38,389 nucleotides of DNA from Bdellovibrionales bacterium (GTDB lineage Bacteria > Bdellovibrionota > Bdellovibrionia > Bdellovibrionales > UBA1609). Of this stretch, positions 1 through 9,516 are shown one piece after another; position 1 is the stretch's first letter, and every line of letters begins with the position of its first letter. A model generated the notes under the pieces. That model had not been told where the DNA came from, made no database searches, and was given only the letters and a program-made list of their open reading frames with translations. The translations under genes and the position numbers were made by a program. The stretch lies in contig JANQSP010000016.1 of assembly GCA_028283955.1 (NCBI GenBank), positions 1 to 38,389 of the forward strand. The letters run 5' to 3'.

Positions 1-113
1 TTGAAAAACATTTTCCATTCAGGTGGAGTTTGGTCCGGATTTTTTCTGTACTGTTGAAACAGGTTCTCAATATAATCCAGGTTGCCCCGATTTAAATAGT
101 CTAAGTGCGCCAA
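1..113 (-). CDS. sucA: 2-oxoglutarate dehydrogenase E1 component, N-terminal fragment (runs off the window start)
   Basis: Only the first 37 codons are inside the window. They read as the small N-terminal helix typical of 2-oxoglutarate dehydrogenase E1: 'GNLDYIENLFQQYRKNP' followed by a PPEWKMFF segment, matching the family pattern of xxYIExLYxxYxxNPxxVxxxWxxFF. This helix is thought to dock E1 onto the E2 core of the TCA-cycle complex. No ATG lies in frame after the upstream stop. The best start is TTG at 113, with AAAGG eight bases upstream, and it gives the expected short lead before the helix. The thiamine-diphosphate domains lie outside the window, so the call rests on this helix alone. 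The gene is divergent from the MscS gene. Confidence 0.7.
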   Translation of the reverse strand, partial: MAHLDYLNRGNLDYIENLFQQYRKNPDQTPPEWKMFF

Positions 114-345
114 AACAAAAAACCTTTGTTTATGATTTTTTAATGAAGTTTCTTTATAACAATTAAGACTTTGTTCGGCAAAACCAAAGATTTCATGGAG
201 AGGGAGATCTATAAGTATCTGTTTTTACTAAAAAATTTGCTTTTATAAAATATAATGTGATTGTTTTTTAAAGGGCTTTTCTGTTCGCTGTTTTATTTCA
301 TCATGTCTTGACCCATCGTAAAGTTGCTTTCAACATAAAGATATC

Positions 346-1275
346 ATGTGGAAAGCCCTTTGGTATCAGATAGACCTTATTATTACGGATCTGTGGTCAA
401 AAATACCCGGTATTTGGAATTGGGTTTTATTTAAAATAGATAAAAATACCATTACATTGGGACAACTGGTGGTGGGGATTACTCTTCTCATCGCCGGTTA
501 TTTTGTTTTGCGCCAACTCACTCGCCATTTGGAAAAACTGATTTTAAGAAGGCTGGATGTTCAGGAGTCTGTCGGACACGCCATCTCTACTTTTATTCTT
601 TATTTTTTAATGGTTGTTCTATGCCTTTTTACTCTAAGGCTTTTAAATATACCTATTACTATTTTTACTGTGATTGGTGGAGCCTTGGCTGTGGGTATTG
701 GTTTTGGTTCCCAAAATATTATGAACAATTTTATTAGTGGCTTGATTCTCATTTTAGAGCAACCCGTTCGTGCCGGGGATATTTTGGAAATAGAGGGTTT
801 GACAGGAGAGGTGGAGCGGATAGGCGCCAGAGCGACAATCATTAAATCTATAGACAATACTCAGATTGTGGTGCCTAACAGTTCTTTTTTGGAAAAAAAT
901 ATTTTGAACTGGACTCTGTCTGATTCTGTAGTGAGGAGGCGGGTGAATGTAGGTGTCATCTACGGTTCCCCCACTCGAAAAGTGGAAGAACTTCTTTTGA
1001 AAGCCGTGAAAGAGCATAAGATGGTCCTAAAAACCCCTAACCCTATTGTGTTTTTTAAGGAGTTTGGTAATCACTCATTGAACTTTTCTGTTTCTTTTTG
1101 GGTAAAGGTGCAGCATATTATTGAACTGAAAAGGATTCCCAGTGATATTCGTTTTCGTGTGGATGAGTTATTTAGGGAAAATAATATTATCATTGCTTTT
1201 CCTCAGCAGGATATGCACTTTCGCACCCCTCTTCAGGTGGAAGTGACAAAAAACACCTCTTCTTCATTATCTTAG
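346..1275 (+). CDS. MscS-family small-conductance mechanosensitive channel
   Basis: An inner-membrane channel of 309 residues that should open under membrane tension to release solutes during hypo-osmotic shock. Predicted membrane segments are at about 38-57, 80-98 and 103-127. The third is the Gly/Ala-rich pore helix and runs into the family signature GIGFGSQNIMNNFISG (117-132), then LILEQPVRAGD. The following beta domain (about 145-200, with EVERIGARAT and the VVPNS motif) and the alpha/beta cage domain (to about 295) are complete. The length is close to E. coli MscS (286), with a slightly longer N-terminus. It lacks the large periplasmic domain of MscK/MscM. No strong ribosome site is seen before the ATG. 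It stands alone between a divergent sucA-like gene and folE2. Confidence 0.93.
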   Translation: MWKALWYQIDLIITDLWSKIPGIWNWVLFKIDKNTITLGQLVVGITLLIAGYFVLRQLTRHLEKLILRRLDVQESVGHAISTFILYFLMVVLCLFTLRLLNIPITIFTVIGGALAVGIGFGSQNIMNNFISGLILILEQPVRAGDILEIEGLTGEVERIGARATIIKSIDNTQIVVPNSSFLEKNILNWTLSDSVVRRRVNVGVIYGSPTRKVEELLLKAVKEHKMVLKTPNPIVFFKEFGNHSLNFSVSFWVKVQHIIELKRIPSDIRFRVDELFRENNIIIAFPQQDMHFRTPLQVEVTKNTSSSLS

Positions 1276-1299
1276 CTGGAGTTGGCCGGGAAGTTGGAT

Positions 1300-1345
1300 T
1301 GTCATCTCCGTATAGGTATGTCAATTCCCGTGCAGGCGGGAAAAA
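1300..1345. repeat. dRS3-like short inverted repeat (ATTCCC-N8-GGGAA)
   Basis: Positions 1324-1342 read ATTCCC, eight bases, GGGAA, with a perfect TTCCCG/CGGGAA stem (1325-1330 with 1337-1342) around a six-base loop. A degenerate half copy (GTCATCTCCGTATAGG) lies just upstream at about 1302-1317. The architecture is the same as neisserial dRS3 repeats and the widespread 'GTCATTCCCG' intergenic elements. A second copy lies after uvrA near 4956. It sits in the folE2 leader. Confidence 0.6.
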
Positions 1346-1403
1346 GTGGGGCAGGCTTATATAATTTGACAGTGTATTACCTTTAAAAGTAAGAGTTTTA
1401 TTT

Positions 1404-2336
1404 ATGGATAAATCAGATGTGGAAAAAATTGAAGAGGATGTTTCAAAACAAAAACCATTTATAGGTGGAAAGATAGACCGTGTGGGAATCGAAGACCTGG
1501 AGATACCCATAAAGATACAAGATGGTTCTCAAACTCTTCAGTTGCAATCCAAAGTGACAGCTATGGTGTCTTTGGACAATGAAAGTATGCGGGGTATTCA
1601 TATGTCCCGTATCTACTTGGGTTTACATGACTTTCTAAGCAATCAAACACTTAATTTACAGGAAGTGGAAAAACTTTTACATCGACTTGTGGAGTCACAG
1701 AAGGGAGTCTCCAAAACAGCCTATCTTAAGTTTGATTGGAACTGGCCGGTGAAGAGAAAAGCACTGAAAAGCGACTCACTGGAAGGTTGGCGATATTACC
1801 CTGTTTTTTATAAAGGCCGCTTGTTAAAAGGGGGAAAAGTGGAATTAATAATGGGGATGACAATCACCTATAGCTCCACCTGTCCTTGTTCGGCTAGCCT
1901 GGCTCGTGCATTGATTCAGGAAAAATTTCAGGATGATTTCTCTTCTTTCCCGGTGGATAAGAGTAAGGTTTTTAATTGGCTGGGAAAAGAACAATCCATC
2001 TCGGCGACTCCTCATGCTCAAAAAAGTCTTGCGTTTATAAAATTAAAAATTAAGGAGGAAAAACAAAATTTGATTGATTTGATTAATGAAGTGGAATCTG
2101 TGTTGGGAACCCCTGTTCAAACGGCTGTGAAGAAAGCGGATGAACAGGAGTTCGCAAAACTCAATAGTGAAAATTTAATGTTTTCTGAAGACGCGGCTCG
2201 AAGGATTAAGGACCTGTTCAATCAAAAATCCTGGATTGAGGATTTTTATGTTTATGTAAAACATTTTGAAAGCCTGCATCCGTTTGAAGTGGCCTGTCAT
2301 ATCACAAAACAGATTCCTGGTGGTTTTTCGTCCTAG
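1404..2336 (+). CDS. folE2: GTP cyclohydrolase FolE2 (type IB)
   Basis: Metal-dependent GTP cyclohydrolase IB (COG1469 family) that makes 7,8-dihydroneopterin triphosphate from GTP, the first step to folate and queuosine precursors. It is 310 residues, slightly longer than typical. Family landmarks are RGIHMSR (63-69), the CPCS motif (Cys160/Cys162) carrying the metal-binding cysteine, TPHAQKS (202-208), the DEQ..N.E..MF.EDA block (246-264) and FESLHPF (288-294). The ATG is preceded by AAGTAAGAG. uvrA begins 21 bases downstream on the same strand, so the two are probably co-transcribed. FolE2 often replaces or backs up zinc-dependent FolE under zinc limitation, but no Zur-like operator could be identified here. 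Confidence 0.93.
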   Translation: MDKSDVEKIEEDVSKQKPFIGGKIDRVGIEDLEIPIKIQDGSQTLQLQSKVTAMVSLDNESMRGIHMSRIYLGLHDFLSNQTLNLQEVEKLLHRLVESQKGVSKTAYLKFDWNWPVKRKALKSDSLEGWRYYPVFYKGRLLKGGKVELIMGMTITYSSTCPCSASLARALIQEKFQDDFSSFPVDKSKVFNWLGKEQSISATPHAQKSLAFIKLKIKEEKQNLIDLINEVESVLGTPVQTAVKKADEQEFAKLNSENLMFSEDAARRIKDLFNQKSWIEDFYVYVKHFESLHPFEVACHITKQIPGGFSS

Positions 2337-2357
2337 CCCTCTTGCAAAGGAAAAACA

Positions 2358-4886
2358 ATGGCGGATGGAATTTATATTTATGGTGCCAGAGAACATAATC
2401 TTAAATCCATTAACACTTTCATTCCCCGTAATAAGATCAGTGTTGTAACCGGTCTGAGTGGCAGTGGGAAGTCTTCCCTTGTGTTTGATACTGTGTATGC
2501 GGAGGGGCAGCGCCGTTATGTGGAAAGCCTTTCTTCTTACGCACGGTTTTTTATTTCCCAGATGAAAAAACCGGATTTGGATGCGATTACAGGTCTGTCA
2601 CCCGCTGTGGCTATTGATCAAAGGTCCATCAGCCATAGTCCCCGTTCCACTGTGGGTACGGTGACGGAAATTTATGATTATCTTCGATTGTTATTTGCCA
2701 GACTGGGGACTCCTTATTGTGTAGAACATCAAAAACCTTTGGAAAAAAGCTCTGTTAATCAGATTGTAAAGGAAATCATGTCTCTTCCAAAAGGCACACG
2801 TTTTTTTGTATTGGCTCCTGTGGCTCAGGGGAAGAAAGGGGAATTTTTAAGGGAATTTGAAAAATTTTTATCAGTTGGTTATACCCGTGCCCGTGTAGAT
2901 GGGAAATGGATTGAATTGGCTACAGCAAAAAAACTTTCCAAAAGAAAAGATCACTTTATTGATCTTCTGATTGATCGTCTGATTGTGGAACCCGGGTTTC
3001 ATTCCCGTTTAAAAGAAAGTGTGCAAAAAGCGGTGGATTTAACAGAGGGGCGGATTAAAGTGGAACTGGTGGGTAGGGAAGGGGCAGTGAAAAACTATTC
3101 CATTCATGCCACCTGTCCGGTATGTCTTGCCGGCTTTCCGGAATTGGAACCGAAGCTTTTTAGCTTTAACAATCCCAAAGGGGCTTGTACGGAGTGCAAT
3201 GGACTTGGGTATTTATACGAAGAGGAGGTAGAGGATACAGATAGAAATGCCGATTTGGAAAAAGAGGATATTTTAAAAGTGTGTTCTTATTGTGAGGGCA
3301 CACGCCTTCAACCTTTCGCTCTTAATGTGAAGATCAAAGATAAAAATATTGCTGAACTGTCTTCTCTCAGTATGGATGCATTATATACATTTTGTTCCCG
3401 TTTAAAGTTTCCTTCGCAGTATAAAATGGTAGCGGACAAGATTTTAAAAAAAATCAATTCTGATTTGGGTTTTTTAAGTAAGATGGGGTTGGGCTATCTT
3501 AGTTTGGATCGCCCGATTCAAACTTTATCAGGTGGAGAGGCACAAAGAATCCGCCTTATGTCTCAAATCTCCTCACCTTTAATTGGTGTTTTATATGTGT
3601 TGGATGAACCCAGTATCGGCTTACATCCGAAAGACCATGATCGTCTTTTAAATATTTTATTTCGTATAAGAGATCGTGGAAACACGGTTTTAATGGTGGA
3701 GCATGATGAAAAAACCATTCGCTCTGCTGAACACCTTATTGATCTGGGACCCTTGGCGGGAACAAAAGGGGGGCATATTATAGCGGAAGGGTCTGTTAAG
3801 GATATTATGAAATCTTCAGATTCCATCACAGGTCAGTATTTGTCCGGTAGAAAAAAAGTTCCTCTTCCAAATAGAAGAAAGGTCAACAAAGGAAAGGTGC
3901 TGGAAGTGAGAGGGGCTGAGGGGAATAATTTAAAAAAAGTGAATGTGAAAATACCCTTATCCTGTTTAGTGGGGGTGACCGGAGTTTCAGGAAGCGGGAA
4001 GAGTACTCTTATTATGGATACTCTTTACAGAGCCCTGTTAAAACATTTGAATCGATATTCTTTTATAGAACCTTGTGCTTATCAGGAAATAAAGGGGTTG
4101 GATTACCTGGATAAGGTTGTAGCGGTTAATCAAAAGCCTATCGGGAGAACTCCCCGTTCCGTGCCGGCCACTTATGTGGGTATTATGTCTTCCATTCGTT
4201 CCTTAATGGCTCAGGTTCCTGCGGCCCGTGTTCGTGGTTATACCCCCGGGGATTTTAGTTTTAATATTAAAGGAGGGCGCTGTGAACAATGTTCCGGTAC
4301 AGGGCAAATTAAACAGGAGATGCTGTTTTTACCTTCGGCTGTTTTACCTTGTGATATTTGTCAGGGACGTCGTTATTCGAATGAAATTTTAAGTGTTTTA
4401 TATAAAGGGAAAAATATAAACGATATTTTGAATATGGATATTTCCACGGCTCGAAAGTTTTTTGCCCACCACAGGCTTATTCAATATCAACTCAGTTTAT
4501 TGGAACAGGTGGGGTTGGGTTATCTGACTTTGGGGCAAAATTCGATGACTCTTTCAGGAGGGGAGGCACAGAGAATCAAGCTGACTCGTGAACTGGCAAA
4601 GAAAAACACCAGTCGAACTCTTTATATTTTGGATGAACCCACTACGGGACTACACTTTAAAGATATTGAACAGCTTATTTTTGTTTTAAAAAAGCTAACG
4701 GAAAAAGGCAGCACAGTAATAGTCATAGAACATCAAATGGATGTCATTAAATCCTGTGATTATCTTATTGATTTAGGTCCTGGAGGAGGAAGGCATGGAG
4801 GGAAAGTGGTGGCTACCGGTACACCGGAGCAATTAGCTCAGTCTTCCAAGAGTGTAACGGCTCCTTTTTTAAAATCAGCTCTTTAA
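2358..4886 (+). CDS. uvrA: Excinuclease ABC subunit A lacking the insertion domain
   Basis: Damage-sensing ABC ATPase of nucleotide excision repair, which loads UvrB at lesions. Both ATPase halves are intact: Walker A GLSGSGKSS (32-40) and GVSGSGKST (542-550), two LSGGEAQRI signatures and two LDEP Walker B motifs. The UvrB-binding domain (about 120-250) is present and close to E. coli. The first zinc module has CPVC (253-256) and CTEC (277-280); the second has CEQC (642-645) and CDIC (665-668). At 842 residues it is about 100 shorter than the usual 940. The deficit is confined to the stretch between GLG (282-284) and CSYCEGTRL (309-317), about 24 residues here against about 120 in E. coli. 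This is the insertion domain. The AAAGG ribosome site lies 21 bases after folE2. Confidence 0.95.
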   Translation: MADGIYIYGAREHNLKSINTFIPRNKISVVTGLSGSGKSSLVFDTVYAEGQRRYVESLSSYARFFISQMKKPDLDAITGLSPAVAIDQRSISHSPRSTVGTVTEIYDYLRLLFARLGTPYCVEHQKPLEKSSVNQIVKEIMSLPKGTRFFVLAPVAQGKKGEFLREFEKFLSVGYTRARVDGKWIELATAKKLSKRKDHFIDLLIDRLIVEPGFHSRLKESVQKAVDLTEGRIKVELVGREGAVKNYSIHATCPVCLAGFPELEPKLFSFNNPKGACTECNGLGYLYEEEVEDTDRNADLEKEDILKVCSYCEGTRLQPFALNVKIKDKNIAELSSLSMDALYTFCSRLKFPSQYKMVADKILKKINSDLGFLSKMGLGYLSLDRPIQTLSGGEAQRIRLMSQISSPLIGVLYVLDEPSIGLHPKDHDRLLNILFRIRDRGNTVLMVEHDEKTIRSAEHLIDLGPLAGTKGGHIIAEGSVKDIMKSSDSITGQYLSGRKKVPLPNRRKVNKGKVLEVRGAEGNNLKKVNVKIPLSCLVGVTGVSGSGKSTLIMDTLYRALLKHLNRYSFIEPCAYQEIKGLDYLDKVVAVNQKPIGRTPRSVPATYVGIMSSIRSLMAQVPAARVRGYTPGDFSFNIKGGRCEQCSGTGQIKQEMLFLPSAVLPCDICQGRRYSNEILSVLYKGKNINDILNMDISTARKFFAHHRLIQYQLSLLEQVGLGYLTLGQNSMTLSGGEAQRIKLTRELAKKNTSRTLYILDEPTTGLHFKDIEQLIFVLKKLTEKGSTVIVIEHQMDVIKSCDYLIDLGPGGGRHGGKVVATGTPEQLAQSSKSVTAPFLKSAL

Positions 4887-5437
4887 AATTTGGGAGAGGG
4901 ATTGTCGTTCCTGTGTAGTGTATCTTGTGTACTCTGATCATCTTTGTGTAGTTTCGTCATTCCCGTTTACGCGGGAAGGACAAGTCTTACTGGAATGACA
5001 TCTGAAAATGTATATAACTGATTACATATATAATTAAACTGTGTTTATGCATATTAGTATAATCAAGGAGTTATACAGTTTATTATCTGAGTTTATAATA
5101 AATCTCCTCTTTCATTTAACAATTCGATGGTCTGGGAGTTATAGATTTTGTAATATTCCGGTTTCAGATGGATGAGTTTTTAATGTAAACGAATCCAAAT
5201 ATTCGGTTAAATATCCCTTTTTTTATGTATTTTAGCTTGAGATCTTTAGGTTAAATGGTTGTTATAAGTAATTTATTTATAACTATTATAAGTTATTTTT
5301 ATAGAAGTAAGTTTATTTCAGGTCGAGCATGTTGTAAAAATTTCAACATTGTATTACTACGCTGTAATATTTTTATTGTTTAGTTTAGATTAAATTGTAA
5401 GCGGACAGTTCACTAATAAATGAAAGGATAAAAATAA
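4887..5437. other. AT-rich intergenic region (551 bp) downstream of uvrA
   Basis: No convincing gene or RNA is seen. It holds a dRS3-like repeat (4955-5000) and a related degenerate piece (GTCGTTCCTGTGTAG, about 4902). A cluster of TTATAA-type repeats lies at about 5260-5302. A weak hairpin near 5352-5370 (TATTAC/GTAATA) is followed by T-rich sequence. The latter part presumably holds the promoter of the large lipoprotein gene, but no clear -35/-10 pair could be fixed. Confidence 0.5.
4955..5000. repeat. dRS3-like inverted repeat, second copy
   Basis: ATTCCC at 4959-4964, eight bases, then GGGAA at 4973-4977, with a TTCCCG/CGGGAA stem. An outer pair, GTCATTCC (4956-4963) and GGAATGAC (4992-4999), encloses it, so the whole element can fold as nested hairpins. 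Both copies flank the folE2-uvrA pair. Confidence 0.65.
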
Positions 5438-8400
5438 ATGAAATATGCAGAGAAAGTCATTCGAAACGAAATCCGTAATATATACTCCCTTAACTTTCAT
5501 TTTTGGATAGGGTGTGCATTGATGTTGTTTTTAAACACATCCTGTATCAGGCCGGAGGCAACACCTACTGAAGAGGAACAAAAACGTGGTGTGAAAGATG
5601 TTTTTGCTCCGGGAACAGCGGATGGCATATACAGTGTTAAAAAATTTCGTGTTATTGAATTCCCTTCCAGTCAATTGGATAAAGCTGTACTGGATAATAA
5701 AGCTTTAAAGGTAAAAACAGTTAAGACGGGAGAGCCTGCCAAGATCTCTATTAGTACGGAAGGGACTTTTGTTGATCCTGCATCTAATATTTCTTTTGTT
5801 AATCAATATTATTTTCTGAAATATAATCCTATAGGGGTGGACCCGGAAAATGAAGATCAGGATCTGTTGATTCGTCTTTTAGGTAAAGTGGAAAAGTTTA
5901 AAGGTTTTCCGGATACGGTTTATCATATTGTCCCTCATTTAGAGGATAATTACCTTATTTTGTATCGTCTGTCTGATCCGGAGAAGGTGCCTTATGATGA
6001 ACTGCCTATTTCCATTAAAGTAGGTGATAAAGTGGCCACACCTCTTGTGGGCTATCCCGTTGATTATTGTGAAGCTGAAAAAATATTAAATGCCAATCTT
6101 GAAGAAACAGGACAAAGTCGTCCTAGATGTATAGGGGTGTCGAGGAAGACGGCTACATATATTCACCTGGTGGAAGACAGTAAAGCAGTTTTTGAATACC
6201 TACCAAAAGTGGATATTTTTCCAAGTGATTTCTTTGATGGCGAGTGGTTTTTTGTAAAAACGATCATTAAATCTTCCGGAGATCGGGCAACAGGATTCCA
6301 TCAGTCTTTCAATTCAGCCAATCTTGTGGAGTTTGATAAAACTCCTGACAGTTTAAAGGTGTTGGATGCCAGCGGATATGAAATAGATGAAAAGGATCAG
6401 GTTACCGGTTTTTCTATTCCTGTGGAGTGGAAAGAGTATGAAATGGCACGTGATTCGGATATTATTCATCGGTTTGCAGAAAGGGAAAGTGAAACAGGTA
6501 CAGATATCACCAGGGATTATTTTAGAATTAAATTCCAGGAATTGGTACAGAATGAAGTGAGTGTAAGCTCAAGCACTGTTGCAGAGACGGACAGTGTTTT
6601 TATTACAGATGACTATTTTAGTTTTACTATTAAAGTAAGTGGTACATCAAATAGATGGGTTAAATATGCTTTTAAAAAAGCGGTTAAAAATACAAATTAT
6701 GTTGAGAAAAGATGGTTTGAAACAGACAGCTCTCAGTTTTTTCCTGCGTTTTCCGTTGCCAGGAAATATTATGATAGACAAGCGTCCTTTCATACAGAAG
6801 AAGATAAAAAGAAGTTTGAACGTGTTACTCGTTTTGATCCATATACACTAGATGATTCAGTAACAGTAATAAAATGGTATTTTTCAAAACAGACTCCTAA
6901 AGATGATTGGGTACGTGATTTTGGGCGTACTGCGGTTGATTATTGGGATAAAGCGTTTCAGGAAGCGGGAAAAGGTTCAAACTATAAAATCCGGGTTGTA
7001 TTGGATGAAAGTACGGATAGAGAGTTAGGGGATATACGGTATAATATAATTAACTTGATTCAGTCTCCTCAGTCTGATGCCTTTCTCTTGGGTCTTGGAC
7101 CTAATATAGCGAATCCCATTACAGGAGAGGTGTTATCCGCGACGGCTAATGTTTGGGTCACTAATGTTATTGACATGTATGTTCGGTTATTAAGAAAATA
7201 CATTCGTTTTCACATTTATCCTCCTCCCTGGAAACCTCTTCCTGATTCACCTGGAGTCACTGATTTTATGCATGAAAAAATTAAAAAACTTTGTGCATCA
7301 CGTGATGATAACCATCCTGACGTTCCCAGTGTGACTGAGTTTATCAGTGATAAAAAGAAAGCAGGCAAAGTTTTTCATCATCCCACTGCTCCCATTTTAG
7401 GGGATAATAAAGTCATAGAAGTTTGCGCTCATAAAATAGGAGCTATTGACGTTTTAAACACAACATTACATGAAATGGGTCATGGTTTTGGGTACAGGCA
7501 TGTCTTCTCTGCTTCAGCGGATAAAGATAATTTTTATGAAAACTATGATGAAGTTAAACAGATTTTCGGTGAGCATGTTGCAATGGATGTGACACATAAT
7601 CATAAACATCCGGCAAAATTTTCTTCTGTAATGGATTATGGTAACAGTCAGTTTCCCGGATTAACCGTTCCAGGAAAATATGACATAGCGGTTACCAAGT
7701 TTTTGTATTTTGATAAAGTGGATTTGGCAAATGGGGGAACCTTGGATATTCCGGCTGGAGCTGATAATGATCCAAACAACCTTCAAAAAGATATTTTAAC
7801 AGTGGCCAGAGAACAGAGTAAAGAGGTGAAAAAGTACAGAGTTTGTGGAGGTAAGGCACTTGAAAAGTCTGATTCAGAAATTCATCCGGATGATGCCCTT
7901 TGTGCTCGGTGGGATTATGGAACGACTCCATTGGAGGTATTACAGAATGCTATTCGTAATAACTGGGATAGTATAATGATAGGTAGAAATCGTTACGACA
8001 GTCGATTTCTTACATACAGGATACGAGGCGGTACAAGTGTTACACAACATATTCCCAGGTTGTATAACAGATGGTCGTGGTATCGTAGTGAATTACTTCA
8101 GTCAAAAGGGCTAAATTTGGCGGATTTTTCCTTCTTAGATTCTGGCGATGTTACACGCTATAAAGGTTTGATGGAAGCGGAAGCGGCAGCCGATCCAGAG
8201 TTTAAGCTTTATTATGAAATAACAGAACCTCTTTTTGAGTTTTATAAAAAGTTATTTTTCCTCCCTGTTAAGCATTGCGTTTATAACAAGGATGGTGAAT
8301 ATCAAGCTGTGGCTTTGGAAATCATAAAGAAAAACGTGGAGAATGATTATTTAGAGAGTTCCAGGGAGCTATTTGTAGATTGTCAGTCTCCGGCCGTCGG

Positions 8401-9367
8401 GAAGTGGGCTGATAAGAATAGTATGGGAAGCCTTGTTGCAGAAGTGGGGTACTTGGGCAGACATACAGAATATTTCTTAAAAGCCAAGCAGGAAGACCCT
8501 TATGATGAGTTGTCCATCTTTATGGCTCCTGTGGACACTATGAATAAACCTGTTTTCCTTGCGCAAATGGAAGGGAAGAATCCACGTTCTGTGTGGGAAA
8601 GTCTCATTAGTCTTATGCAACCTCTTATTTATGAACCTGATTTTGGTAACCGGTTTATGGAAGCACAAATAGCGTATTTGTTGGAGGGAACGGATATAGA
8701 CACCTATATTGATCCTGGAAAGTGGGTTGAAAAGTCAGAGGAATTAGGTAGAGATTTACCTCGCCCACTGCCTCGTATCTTATCTTATCAGATAGACTCT
8801 GGGATAGCTCAGCATATAATGGTGCACATGCAGCAACCGGTTGTGCCAATAGATTTACTTTTAAGAAGAAATAGTTTTCTTGAAAAACTGAACACAGACG
8901 CATCAAAAATAGACTCTATGAGTGCGGATAAACAAGCGGCGAGGAGAAGGAAGTTTGGCATGCTTGGATTCGCAGTTAATCAACAGTTTGTTGATATGCT
9001 TACAAGCCCTCATCAATACGCAAGAGCATATCCTGTTCTCGCTGAGATTTATAATGAATATGAGAGTAAAGCAGCAAGAGGTGAACTCCCTACTCAAACA
9101 GTAACAACACCCTCTGGAGAGGAAGAAGCGCCAATTACAGTTTTGGACTATCTATTGGATCACCCTGATGTGTGTGTAGATCAGAACAAGCAGAACGCCG
9201 TTGCACCATATGTTCTTGGTGAGGAAAGTCACCGTGCAAACTTATGTCGAAGATTTAATGAATATAGTAAATGTATCAATGAACATGCTACAAACTTTTG
9301 TGAAGATATAGAGAATAAAAAAGCATATATTCGATTTATACATGGTGTGATGGGATTGTCACAGTAG
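5438..9367 (+). CDS. Very large metzincin-type zinc metalloprotease, putative lipoprotein
   Basis: A 1309-residue exported protein. The N-terminus has a long signal (hydrophobic about 18-33) ending at LNTSC, with Cys36 as likely lipidation site; the lipobox is imperfect (Asn at -3). The catalytic motif HEMGHGFGYRH (His678, Glu679, His682, His688) fits HExxHxxGxxH, and SSVMDY with Met732 is a plausible Met-turn, both defining metzincins. Upstream, GDIRYN (about 531), GPNI..P.TGEVLSA and WVTNV resemble the 'zinc-dependent metalloprotease' DUF4953/DUF5117 group. About 500 residues follow the catalytic region without a recognised domain. The substrate is unknown; cell-envelope location is inferred. 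AAAGG lies ten bases before the ATG. The following barrel-like gene on the same strand, 149 bases away, may be functionally linked. Confidence 0.85.
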   Translation: MKYAEKVIRNEIRNIYSLNFHFWIGCALMLFLNTSCIRPEATPTEEEQKRGVKDVFAPGTADGIYSVKKFRVIEFPSSQLDKAVLDNKALKVKTVKTGEPAKISISTEGTFVDPASNISFVNQYYFLKYNPIGVDPENEDQDLLIRLLGKVEKFKGFPDTVYHIVPHLEDNYLILYRLSDPEKVPYDELPISIKVGDKVATPLVGYPVDYCEAEKILNANLEETGQSRPRCIGVSRKTATYIHLVEDSKAVFEYLPKVDIFPSDFFDGEWFFVKTIIKSSGDRATGFHQSFNSANLVEFDKTPDSLKVLDASGYEIDEKDQVTGFSIPVEWKEYEMARDSDIIHRFAERESETGTDITRDYFRIKFQELVQNEVSVSSSTVAETDSVFITDDYFSFTIKVSGTSNRWVKYAFKKAVKNTNYVEKRWFETDSSQFFPAFSVARKYYDRQASFHTEEDKKKFERVTRFDPYTLDDSVTVIKWYFSKQTPKDDWVRDFGRTAVDYWDKAFQEAGKGSNYKIRVVLDESTDRELGDIRYNIINLIQSPQSDAFLLGLGPNIANPITGEVLSATANVWVTNVIDMYVRLLRKYIRFHIYPPPWKPLPDSPGVTDFMHEKIKKLCASRDDNHPDVPSVTEFISDKKKAGKVFHHPTAPILGDNKVIEVCAHKIGAIDVLNTTLHEMGHGFGYRHVFSASADKDNFYENYDEVKQIFGEHVAMDVTHNHKHPAKFSSVMDYGNSQFPGLTVPGKYDIAVTKFLYFDKVDLANGGTLDIPAGADNDPNNLQKDILTVAREQSKEVKKYRVCGGKALEKSDSEIHPDDALCARWDYGTTPLEVLQNAIRNNWDSIMIGRNRYDSRFLTYRIRGGTSVTQHIPRLYNRWSWYRSELLQSKGLNLADFSFLDSGDVTRYKGLMEAEAAADPEFKLYYEITEPLFEFYKKLFFLPVKHCVYNKDGEYQAVALEIIKKNVENDYLESSRELFVDCQSPAVGKWADKNSMGSLVAEVGYLGRHTEYFLKAKQEDPYDELSIFMAPVDTMNKPVFLAQMEGKNPRSVWESLISLMQPLIYEPDFGNRFMEAQIAYLLEGTDIDTYIDPGKWVEKSEELGRDLPRPLPRILSYQIDSGIAQHIMVHMQQPVVPIDLLLRRNSFLEKLNTDASKIDSMSADKQAARRRKFGMLGFAVNQQFVDMLTSPHQYARAYPVLAEIYNEYESKAARGELPTQTVTTPSGEEEAPITVLDYLLDHPDVCVDQNKQNAVAPYVLGEESHRANLCRRFNEYSKCINEHATNFCEDIENKKAYIRFIHGVMGLSQ

Positions 9368-9516
9368 GGTAATCGATAGTGGGTGTTATAAGACATATTA
9401 TATTTACTTATGCTGCAGTTACGTTTTGTGAAAATAGTATGGACTTATGTTTGAGGTGTGTTAAGTTTTTGCAATGAAGATATATTTATATTGTAAATGA
9501 GCATATTATATATAGA

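Noticed and set aside
237-256. Promoter before the MscS gene (TATAAT at 251-256)
   Set aside because: A -10-like box is present, but no -35 at a usable distance could be found.
5341-5375. Terminator or small RNA in the gap before the lipoprotease
   Set aside because: The stem is only six pairs in a very AT-rich stretch; no support for a specific RNA.
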